Shown: piece by piece, positions 40,380 through 48,392 of the stretch | Layout of the letters: each line of letters begins with the position of its first letter | How positions within the stretch are numbered: position 1 is the stretch's first letter | Assembly: GCA_003212695.1 (NCBI GenBank) | Contig: QCPC01000004.1 | Coordinates: 1 to 64,000 of the forward strand | Reading direction: 5' to 3' | From: Prochlorococcus sp. AG-436-C13 | GTDB taxonomy: Bacteria; Cyanobacteriota; Cyanobacteriia; PCC-6307; Cyanobiaceae | DNA: 64,000 nucleotides | The notes under the pieces: model-generated | Seen by the model: the letters and a program-made list of their open reading frames with translations, nothing else | Database searches by the model: none | What the model was told of the DNA's origin: nothing | Made by a program: the position numbers and the translations under genes

Positions 40380-40452
40380 GCCGGGATAGCTCAGTTGGTA
40401 GAGCAGGCGACTGAAAATCGCCGTGTCCGCAGTTCAAATCTGCGTCCTGGCA
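40380..40452 (+). tRNA. trnF: tRNA-Phe(GAA)
   Basis: 73 bases. The acceptor is GCCGGGA/TCCTGGC plus A, the D-arm is GCTC..GAGC, the anticodon arm GGCGA CTGAAAA TCGCC has anticodon GAA, and the T-arm is CGCAG TTCAAAT CTGCG. It stands 115 bp downstream of the FGGY kinase gene. Confidence 0.97.
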
Positions 40453-40601
40453 CCATCCTTTTCAATAGAAACAAACAAAGCGAATGCATTGCTGCATCTA
40501 AATACTTATATTGTCGTGCAGCAAATCAAACACTACTTTCATAAGGAAATTTTATTATTAGCAAAAAATCTCTTAAAATTTAACCGACTGAAAATCAGAA
40601 G

Positions 40602-40640
40602 ATATATTATTAGATTATGAAACATAATCTAATAATATAT
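40602..40640. repeat. Perfect 17-bp inverted repeat downstream of tRNA-Phe
   Basis: ATATATTATTAGATTAT, a 5-base loop GAAAC, then ATAATCTAATAATATAT: all 17 pairs match. The hairpin lies 24 bases upstream of the start of a small unknown gene (40665). No T-run follows, so an intrinsic terminator is not indicated. It may be an operator, an mRNA leader structure or a boundary element. Confidence 0.8.
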
Positions 40641-40664
40641 ATAGTAAGGAGCTAGCTTTAAAAA

Positions 40665-40886
40665 ATGCAGGAACCTAATAGCCACTTTAATAATGCTGAT
40701 AGTTTTGCTATGATTTTTGATGAAGCATGGAAAAAAACTAAATTCGAAGCCAACGAAAATTTAACGCTTGAGGAGAAAATAAAAAAGATAATTGAGAAAA
40801 ATAAAGATCATCCATTCATAAAAAATTCGCCATCAGAAGCAATCAATGTTGCAAAATTTAGACTACGTTTATTGCAACTTGAATGA
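40665..40886 (+). CDS. Small soluble hypothetical protein, 73 aa
   Basis: ATG 40665 is preceded by AAGGAG with 14 bases between, somewhat long. The protein is helical and charged: a Phe-rich start (SHFNNADSFAMIFDEAWKK), a Lys/Glu coil and a final amphipathic helix (NVAKFRLRLLQLE). No signal, membrane segment or metal site is seen. It lies between a 17-bp hairpin and the VTT gene. I do not recognise a family. Confidence 0.6.
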   Translation: MQEPNSHFNNADSFAMIFDEAWKKTKFEANENLTLEEKIKKIIEKNKDHPFIKNSPSEAINVAKFRLRLLQLE

Positions 40887-40984
40887 ATTTATTTTTCTCT
40901 GTATAATTTGTTTTATTTAAAATCTAATAACCTGGAAATCTTCATTAATTCTAGTAAAATCAATCATTTTAGGCAAAAGGATAT

Positions 40985-41632
40985 CTATGAATGATTAGAT
41001 ATCTTTTTTCTCTTAAAACCAGTAATAGTTGCAAGTGCAAACATTCCAAGCAAAGCAGCTAAAAGCATCAATCCTGCTCCTTGGCTTACTCCAGCGCCCA
41101 CAGCAACAATAATAGAGTCGCTAATTAAAAGACTTATAATCAAAGCAGGTGTAAATAGACGCCATCTTGTACCTCCTATACCTAATGCATAACTAAGAAA
41201 GTCAAAAAGTCCTGTCATTAATAATCCTGACATAAGGAAAAAATTTCCTTCCAATTGATTTTGATTGAAACCTTCAATTCTCTTCATTGCTTTAACTCCT
41301 ACTAAACGTCTTACTGGTTTGCGGCCAAATTTCCTGGCTATAAAGAAAGCCATTTGACAAAAAACAAGATCGGATAAAACTATCGTCAAATATCCTGTTT
41401 TAAATCCCAATAAAGAGCCAGCTAAAAGTGAATAAACAGAGCTCGGTAAAGCAGGTAAGATTACACTCACTCCTCTAAGGGTGAAGATTCCTAAAGGAGC
41501 CCATATACCCATTTCTTCTACAGCATCACGAAGTGGCTCAATTCCAAAAGTTTGTATGAGATAAACTAGTAAAATAACTATTGCAACAATAAAAATAATT
41601 GAGAGCAATTTACGGAATTTTCTCATTTCCAA
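40985..41632 (-). CDS. VTT-domain (TVP38/TMEM64, DedA-related) membrane protein
   Basis: 215 residues. After one N-terminal helix (10-28) comes the VTT core: LPALPSSVYSLLAGSLLGFK, FFIARKFGRKPVRRLVGVKA and NFFLMSGLLMTGLFDFLSYA. The block order and many residues are shared with the protein at 9359-10090, a paralogue. Likely an inner- or thylakoid-membrane protein involved in lipid handling; the substrate is unknown. It diverges from the phycoerythrin linker gene, 114 bp between starts. Confidence 0.88.
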   Translation of the reverse strand: MEMRKFRKLLSIIFIVAIVILLVYLIQTFGIEPLRDAVEEMGIWAPLGIFTLRGVSVILPALPSSVYSLLAGSLLGFKTGYLTIVLSDLVFCQMAFFIARKFGRKPVRRLVGVKAMKRIEGFNQNQLEGNFFLMSGLLMTGLFDFLSYALGIGGTRWRLFTPALIISLLISDSIIVAVGAGVSQGAGLMLLAALLGMFALATITGFKRKKISNHS

Positions 41633-41746
41633 ATTCCTCCGTCAATTGTCATTTTTTGCATTTAACTAGGCTTCAAAAAACTTTATTATATAAGAAAACA
41701 TAAATGGAGTAATATAAATCTGCAAATTTGCTTAGATTTGATTCAA

Positions 41747-42544
41747 ATGTCATTTACTTCGCGAAATGAACTAGAAGATAAACTCTCTGAAATCAACCAG
41801 AGGGGATATTTCAGTTATGGAAAATCACGCGTATCCGGAAGTCAAAATTTCTCATATTTTATGCACTCCAGAAGCACTTGCATGCCTGGCCAAAAAGACT
41901 TATTTACAATAAAATCAACTACAAATAATATAGAGGCTACAGAAGCAAATTTGATTCGAATTCGCGCAGCATATAAATTAGAAAAACATATTAATTCAAA
42001 TGGTCTTAAAGGTAATATCTTTAAGACTAATGATATCTATGAATTTACATTCGATGAATTCGCCCCTTATTGTGATGAATCACTAAATCTGGCTATAATT
42101 GCATCGTATAAACAAGTATATGGTAACTTAAATCCGATGGAAAGTGAAATACCAAAGGAGCTTGAGAGAAGGTTGCGTAATGGTGATATTACTATAAGGG
42201 AATTCATTAGAGGTCTTGCCAAATCAGAATTCTACATGGAGAATTTTGTCCATAAAATTAGTCACAAAAGATCAATTAAGCTATCTTTCATGCATATATT
42301 AGGAAGATCTATTCTAGACCAGGAAGAATTAATTAAAAGTATAAATATAAGTATCAAAGAAGGTTTCCAAGGACATATTGACCACTTAATTGATTCCTTA
42401 GAATATAAAAAATATTTTGGTGAGAATATAGTACCTTTTCAAAGATGCTGGGACTCACCATATGGTAGTAAGACATCAAGCTTTGTAAAAACAGCCTCTT
42501 ATAGAAAAGGATTTGCATCTAGTGATAACGTAATTTACAAGTAG
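41747..42544 (+). CDS. ppeC: Phycobilisome-linker-like protein of the phycoerythrin cluster
   Basis: 265 residues from ATG 41747 (a TTG three codons upstream also fits). The middle (about 75-215) is a Pfam PBS-linker domain: NLIRIRAAYKLEKHI-like helices, YKQVYGNLNPMESEIPKELE, then RLRNGDITIREFIRGLAKSE and FYMENF. In low-light Prochlorococcus the single PE-linked linker is called PpeC. It probably organises phycoerythrin hexamers or attaches them to membranes. The N-terminus has a Cys-containing stretch (SRSTCMPGQ) that could in principle bind a bilin. It starts a run with cpeS and cpeT. Confidence 0.85.
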   Translation: MSFTSRNELEDKLSEINQRGYFSYGKSRVSGSQNFSYFMHSRSTCMPGQKDLFTIKSTTNNIEATEANLIRIRAAYKLEKHINSNGLKGNIFKTNDIYEFTFDEFAPYCDESLNLAIIASYKQVYGNLNPMESEIPKELERRLRNGDITIREFIRGLAKSEFYMENFVHKISHKRSIKLSFMHILGRSILDQEELIKSINISIKEGFQGHIDHLIDSLEYKKYFGENIVPFQRCWDSPYGSKTSSFVKTASYRKGFASSDNVIYK

Positions 42545-42556
42545 AGCTTTTCTTAT

Positions 42557-42724
42557 ATGAGCATAAAAAGGCCTTCTTCAAAGGGAAGTCCAGGCAATCA
42601 ATCATTTAAAACACCCTCTGGAAAACAAATCCCTATGGCAATGTCAATGATGGTTGATTCAATGGTAAGAATGATTCAAAAAGGTAGCGACAACCAAACT
42701 GATATAGATTCCAAAGAAGCTTAG
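42557..42724 (+). CDS. Small hypothetical protein within the phycoerythrin cluster, 55 aa
   Basis: ATG 42557, 12 bp after the linker gene and 9 bp before cpeS, in the same direction. The product is a polar, Ser/Lys-rich N-terminus followed by a Met-rich amphipathic helix (QIPMAMSMMVDSMVRMIQKG) and an acidic tail. Tight packing in the operon suggests it is real and functionally tied to phycoerythrin. It has no recognised domain. Confidence 0.65.
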   Translation: MSIKRPSSKGSPGNQSFKTPSGKQIPMAMSMMVDSMVRMIQKGSDNQTDIDSKEA

Positions 42725-42733
42725 ACTATCCCG

Positions 42734-43270
42734 ATGGATATTGAGAGTTTTCTCAAAATAAGCGAAGGCAATTGGGTTTCAATGAGAAGTGGCCATTCTC
42801 TTGCCTTCAAGCAATTTGAGGAAGTTGTAAGCAATTTAACCATTAAATTGCTTAGCGAAGAAGAACCAAAAATTACAAAGTTTCTTAATAAGAGTAAGTA
42901 CAAAAATGAAAAGCCTATTTGTCCTTTTGAAATAAAATGGGAAGGCAAGTCAAATTGGTATGAAGAAAATAATGAAAAAGAATTATCTGGTTCTAGCTTA
43001 TTAATACCAATAAATCACTCTATAAACTCAGGGGTTATATTAAGAAGCATGGGGTATGCAGAAGAAATAGAAGCAATTACAAATTTTTATTTTCTATCTG
43101 ATGGAACAATAGTTTTATCAACAGAATACAATCAGACAGTTGCAGAAGAAAGAATCTGGTTTCTTAATCAAGATGTTAGATGTCGTTCGTCTGTGATTAG
43201 ATCATTAGATACAAAAGCAATTTTACAAACATCATTTGCCTCAGAAATACGTAAGATTAATGATAAATAA
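42734..43270 (+). CDS. cpeS: Phycoerythrobilin lyase CpeS
   Basis: 178 residues of the CpcS/CpeS lipocalin-like family. The N-terminus is IESFLKISEGNWVSMRSGHS; later come W..RRSSVIR-like strand elements (EERIWFLNQDVRCRSSVIRS). CpeS attaches phycoerythrobilin to Cys82 of CpeB (and often CpeA) in other cyanobacteria. The single conserved site on the alpha chain here fits that job. cpeT follows 2 bp after the stop. Confidence 0.92.
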   Translation: MDIESFLKISEGNWVSMRSGHSLAFKQFEEVVSNLTIKLLSEEEPKITKFLNKSKYKNEKPICPFEIKWEGKSNWYEENNEKELSGSSLLIPINHSINSGVILRSMGYAEEIEAITNFYFLSDGTIVLSTEYNQTVAEERIWFLNQDVRCRSSVIRSLDTKAILQTSFASEIRKINDK

Positions 43271-43272
43271 TA

Positions 43273-43854
43273 ATGAATTATTTGACAAGTCAATCTGAAA
43301 AAAAATTCGTACATATGCTCTGTGGTAAATACAGCAATAAAAAGCAATCCCAAGCAGAACCCTCACTTTTTGCGAATATAAATATATATTTTAGGCTGCT
43401 ATCTTGGGATATTTTCAAAGGAATCTCAATATATTCTGAACAAAGTTATAATCACGCTCCATGGTCCCCTTACAGACAAGCGGTACTTAAGCTAACTATG
43501 AAAAAAGATTTATTTATATTAGATAATTATAGGATAGAGTACCCAGAGAGAATAGCTGGTGCTGGATTCAATCCTGATTTACTAAAGCTAATCACAAGGA
43601 GTAAACTTCATATAAGAGAAAATTGTGAAATGAATTTTCATGAACAAACCAAAGGGAAATACATAGGAAGATTAAAAGAGTGCAGAAAATGTATAATAAG
43701 AAAGAACGGCAAAGATACATACATAATTAGCAACTCAATCCTAGAGAAAGAAAAGTTTATTTCAAAAGACGAAGGGTTTGATATTAAAACAAATAAGAAG
43801 GTCTGGGGATCTGAGAATGGATATTTAGTGTTTGAACGTTTATTAGAGCCTTAA
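43273..43854 (+). CDS. cpeT: Phycobiliprotein lyase CpeT
   Basis: 193 residues of the CpcT/CpeT family. It has the expected WSPYRQAVLKL strand after YSEQSYNHAP, and a C-terminal GSENGYLVFERLLEP. CpeT/CpcT proteins attach or chaperone the bilin at Cys153/Cys165-type sites on the beta chain. CpeB in this window keeps the corresponding cysteine (Cys163). Start ATG, 2 bp after cpeS. Convergent with cpeY, 19 bp between. Confidence 0.9.
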   Translation: MNYLTSQSEKKFVHMLCGKYSNKKQSQAEPSLFANINIYFRLLSWDIFKGISIYSEQSYNHAPWSPYRQAVLKLTMKKDLFILDNYRIEYPERIAGAGFNPDLLKLITRSKLHIRENCEMNFHEQTKGKYIGRLKECRKCIIRKNGKDTYIISNSILEKEKFISKDEGFDIKTNKKVWGSENGYLVFERLLEP

Positions 43855-43873
43855 TTAAGATAAATTGATTTGC

Positions 43874-45208
43874 CTAAATTAATAAGTATTTTGAAACAAT
43901 ATAATCTAACTTTATTTTTACAAATTGATTCGTTTCATCAATATCAACTAACAAATTTTTATGATTTTCTGAGATTCTATTAGAGATTATCAGATTTTCT
44001 ATTGCCATTAAAGCCGCATACCTAGAAAACCAATACTTAGTTTTTGTATTATCTAACCAGATCTGGATATTTTCATTAACGAAAGTAAGGTCTATATATA
44101 TAGATGAAAAAATTGCTTGAGGTTTAAATTTCATATAATCAGGCCAAGCATTGTCTAAACAATAGTTAATAATTTCATTAGATACTTTTCTCTCTTGTTC
44201 AGTATTAATTTCTAAATATCTTAATAGAATCACAAGAAAATAAAGAGCGCCATAATCTTTCTTGAATCTTTCCCAGCAAGTTTTAATCTCAATCCATATT
44301 AATCGAGAGTCAATTGTCTTTAATTTTCTTAAAGCATAATAGGCGCGATTAAAGTCTGGGCTAAATAATTCATTGAATAAAAAATTGCATTTAGTTTCTT
44401 CGGGATAAATTCCTAATAATCTTAAATTATTTGGATCATCTAAAACTATTGAATCCAGCGAATTAATAATGCTTCTATTGATTTCTTTATTATATATATT
44501 TGTAAGCAGAGAAGTTATTGTATGGATTCTGAAAAAGGGTGATATTGGCGTAGCAAGAACCAAGGAAATTAATTTATATGCCTTTGCATCAATAATATCC
44601 TGAATTGCGCAGATACGATCATTTTGATTAGGTGAATTTAGGAAATCAGCTAATAGTTCAATATTTTTCTGATCACCTGTAAGACTAGAAATTGCTGCAA
44701 TTGAAGCACCCTTAATACTAGATGGTATTCCTTTCTGATTAAATATTTTCTGGATTTTTGATAATTCTGATACTGCTCCCATTCTTCCTAAACACTGAAT
44801 TAAAACGCGCTTATTTTGATTGGGTTGTTCCAATAAATCACCAATCAAATTAAGAAATTTAATTTCATTACAACCTATTTCTTGCAACGCCAACGCAGAA
44901 TTCTCAACAATATATGGATCGTTACTATTTAAATTTTCTCCAATATAAGGAATCGCATTTTTACATCCCATTCTACCTAAGACTTCAATAGCTTTTCTTT
45001 TTGCGATAAGTACAGGTTGTTCAAGAGAATTACTTTTTATTAAATCTATTAATGCAGCCTCTGTTTCTTTAGAAGGGTATTTAGATAAATGAAAGACTGC
45101 TTTATAGTAATCACTAGAAAGTTTTAATTGTTCTAAAGGGGTTTCTAAAATTTCCAATGCATTATTCTTGCTCAACTGAGGCAGAGTGTCAAAATTACCA
45201 ACTTTCAT
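43874..45208 (-). CDS. cpeY: HEAT-repeat phycoerythrin alpha-subunit lyase CpeY
   Basis: 444 residues of E/F-type (HEAT/PBS_HEAT) bilin lyase: repeated helix pairs with signatures such as AIEVLGRMGCKNAIPYIGEN (about 66-90) and ENSALALQEIGCNEIKFLN. CpeY adds phycoerythrobilin to Cys82 of CpeA, usually with CpeZ, which is encoded 1 kb away. ATG start at 45206-45208. Confidence 0.88.
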   Translation of the reverse strand: MKVGNFDTLPQLSKNNALEILETPLEQLKLSSDYYKAVFHLSKYPSKETEAALIDLIKSNSLEQPVLIAKRKAIEVLGRMGCKNAIPYIGENLNSNDPYIVENSALALQEIGCNEIKFLNLIGDLLEQPNQNKRVLIQCLGRMGAVSELSKIQKIFNQKGIPSSIKGASIAAISSLTGDQKNIELLADFLNSPNQNDRICAIQDIIDAKAYKLISLVLATPISPFFRIHTITSLLTNIYNKEINRSIINSLDSIVLDDPNNLRLLGIYPEETKCNFLFNELFSPDFNRAYYALRKLKTIDSRLIWIEIKTCWERFKKDYGALYFLVILLRYLEINTEQERKVSNEIINYCLDNAWPDYMKFKPQAIFSSIYIDLTFVNENIQIWLDNTKTKYWFSRYAALMAIENLIISNRISENHKNLLVDIDETNQFVKIKLDYIVSKYLLI

Positions 45209-45286
45209 GCATTAAACAATTATTTAGCCAATTACAAATATATAATTAAAATCATGATTTTTGTAAAATTAAATCCATAAAAACAA

Positions 45287-46201
45287 TTGAAAGAAGAATT
45301 AAACTCAAACAACTTCAACGAAAATGCAACGCTTAATGAAGACGAAGCCTCAAATTTAGCTGCAGAATTAAAAGATAAACTTCTAAGAAAAGATAAGAGC
45401 ATCATAAACAAGGCCTTAATAAAGAAAATTATTGCTGGGCTTTCTGACAATAGAGGCAAGTTAAGAAGAACCTTTTCTGAAAGTCTTGGTTTAATTGGTG
45501 AAGAGACACTTCCCCTCTTACGAATAGTCTTATTACAAAGTCAAAATGTAACTGCACGAAGAGCTGCAGCAAAAACATTAAGACTTGTTGGCGATCCATC
45601 TGCATTGCCAGATCTTCTAAAGGCACTACTTAATGACAAAGACCCTGTTGTTCAAGGGTCTGCTGTTGGGGCAATGGCAATCTTTGGGGAAGAGGCTATT
45701 GAACATTTAATAAAGGTTCTAGAAAATCCAAAAACATCTGAGATGCAACGTGGTCTTGCAAGTTGGGGCCTTGCTTTTATAGGCGCCAAAGGAGCCACAG
45801 CTCTTAAAAAAGCCTCTTTCTCAAATAACGTAAAAGTTCGTGCATCATCTATTGCAGCTCTAGGTGAACAGATTCAATCTTTTTCAGATGAAGAAGCAAA
45901 AGCAATTTTGTCTAAGGCATTAAGCGACACTTCAGATGAAGTTCAGATTGAAGCTATTAAATTAATAGGATTGCTAGATGAACAGAACTGGGATCTTAAT
46001 TTAATCGCTTCTAAATTAGAACATCTAAATCCAGAGATAAGAAAGCAATCAGCACTATCTCTAATGAAACTAGAAGCAATTAATCAAATATATAAACTAG
46101 AAGATTCTTTATTAAATGAGGAAAGTAACGAGTTAAAAAATATTATTAGATTGAGTATAGATAGAATTAAATCCTTACACGAGAAAAAACAAGATAAATA
46201 G
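45287..46201 (+). CDS. mpeX: HEAT-repeat bilin lyase, CpeF/MpeV-like (mpeX)
   Basis: 304 residues from TTG 45287. It is built of HEAT repeats: ESLGLIGEETLPLLRIVLLQ, RRAAAKTLRLVGDPSALPDL and SAVGAMAIFGEEAIEHLIKV. The length and repeat pattern match CpeF (MpeV), which ligates the doubly attached bilin to Cys50/Cys61 of CpeB. Both cysteines exist here. In Prochlorococcus the gene has been called mpeX; I use that name by context. It lies on the plus strand between the minus-strand cpeY and cpeZ genes. Confidence 0.78.
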   Translation: MKEELNSNNFNENATLNEDEASNLAAELKDKLLRKDKSIINKALIKKIIAGLSDNRGKLRRTFSESLGLIGEETLPLLRIVLLQSQNVTARRAAAKTLRLVGDPSALPDLLKALLNDKDPVVQGSAVGAMAIFGEEAIEHLIKVLENPKTSEMQRGLASWGLAFIGAKGATALKKASFSNNVKVRASSIAALGEQIQSFSDEEAKAILSKALSDTSDEVQIEAIKLIGLLDEQNWDLNLIASKLEHLNPEIRKQSALSLMKLEAINQIYKLEDSLLNEESNELKNIIRLSIDRIKSLHEKKQDK

Positions 46202-46206
46202 GGTAA

Positions 46207-46803
46207 TTAAATTACTAAAGCATCTTTAGCATTTTCTCTTATTAAAATATCTATTTTATTATCTCGAGAAAGCTCTAAGAGAAATAATTGCAAAGAAGGA
46301 TCTTTAATTTCTATCAAAGCTGTAATAGCAGCCTTGGCTTTTAGAAGGTTTTCATCTCTACATAATAACTTTAAAAATGGAAGTGACTTTTGACCAATTT
46401 GCCTTAATAAAGAAATAGATACTAATATCATTTCAGGTGAATCTTTACCAAGCGCAGATTCAATTAAATTATTTAATTCATCTTTAAAATTATTCAAATC
46501 ATATTGAGAAGCCACAATAGTTAATATCTTCAAGCAGCTCATCTTTGTAATTTCATTATTACTGTAAGAATACAATCCAATTACTCTACTAACTATATCT
46601 ATACCAAAAGATGCAAGGCCCTTTACAGAAATACGCCTAAGAGAAATATCTGTACTATCTAAATTCTTAATTAATCTTTCAATAGATTGCTCTGGCCAAA
46701 ATCGACGCATATTCTCAAACGCTAAATTATTTATATTAGGGTTAGGATGATTTAAATCCCTAAATAAATTTTCCAAGGTAATATCTTCATCTTCTAGGCT
46801 CAT
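46207..46803 (-). CDS. cpeZ: HEAT-repeat phycoerythrin lyase chaperone CpeZ
   Basis: 198 residues, the normal size of CpeZ. HEAT repeats such as LRRISVKGLASFGIDIVSRV and AKAAITALIEIKDPSLQLFL are clear. CpeZ acts as a chaperone-like partner of CpeY and CpeF. It follows cpeA on the same strand (31 bp gap), so cpeB-cpeA-cpeZ look like one operon. ATG start. Confidence 0.88.
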   Translation of the reverse strand: MSLEDEDITLENLFRDLNHPNPNINNLAFENMRRFWPEQSIERLIKNLDSTDISLRRISVKGLASFGIDIVSRVIGLYSYSNNEITKMSCLKILTIVASQYDLNNFKDELNNLIESALGKDSPEMILVSISLLRQIGQKSLPFLKLLCRDENLLKAKAAITALIEIKDPSLQLFLLELSRDNKIDILIRENAKDALVI

Positions 46804-46834
46804 TGCTAAGAGTATTTCTTTAATTACATAAGTA

Positions 46835-47335
<501 letters not shown>

Positions 47336-47345
47336 TCAAAGTGGA

Positions 47346-47903
<558 letters not shown>

Positions 47904-47942
47904 TTAAGACCAGAACAATAATGTAAATTAAGTGCCTTTCAC

Positions 47943-47967
47943 TGGTATTCAAAAGCACTGAATACCA
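47943..47967 (-). promoter_or_regulatory. Hairpin/operator-like inverted repeat upstream of cpeB
   Basis: TGGTATTC, 9 bases, then GAATACCA is a perfect 8-bp inverted repeat located 49-73 bases before the cpeB start codon. It is well placed for an operator or 5' leader hairpin of the phycoerythrin operon. A regulator is not known from the sequence. Confidence 0.5.
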
Positions 47968-48136
47968 ACCTAACTCTAATGAGTCACAGAAAGAGAACCA
48001 ATAAGGACTCTGAAATGCTTCGTAACTGAAACAGCCTAATCTTTTGTACGTGAACTTCATATATCGGAAAGAAACCCAATGATTAAAAAGTTTTTTAGTT
48101 TTTGAGCTAACCTTTCATTAATTTAAAAATAAAATC

Positions 48137-48343
48137 TTGCAACCAACTAATCAAGAACTAAATGACTCTATAGTGGAATTAAACAATTATCGAGATAGGC
48201 TCCGTTCAGAAATTATAAGTATTTCCCAGAAACTCAGAATGTCTCAATCCAAAATTAATACAACATTAGAAGAAAACACTGAACTTAATAATATTGAAAC
48301 TACAATTAAATCACTAACTGCACAGATAAACGAAAAAACTTAA
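48137..48343 (+). CDS. Small coiled-coil protein, 68 aa
   Basis: Begins at TTG 48137, since no ATG is available. It is almost wholly an alpha-helical coiled coil (LNDSIVELNNYRDRLRSEII, then SISQKLRMSQSKINTTLEEN), with no membrane segment. It lies divergent from cpeB and 49 bp before the helicase gene. It could be linked to either or be independent. Function unknown. Confidence 0.6.
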   Translation: MQPTNQELNDSIVELNNYRDRLRSEIISISQKLRMSQSKINTTLEENTELNNIETTIKSLTAQINEKT

Positions 48344-48392
48344 TTTATAAAATCATTATTTTCTAATAATTATTGAAAGAAAAATAAATATT

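Noticed and set aside
40423..40620. Plus-strand frame of 65 codons
   Set aside because: It begins inside tRNA-Phe and ends in the palindrome; composition is not protein-like.
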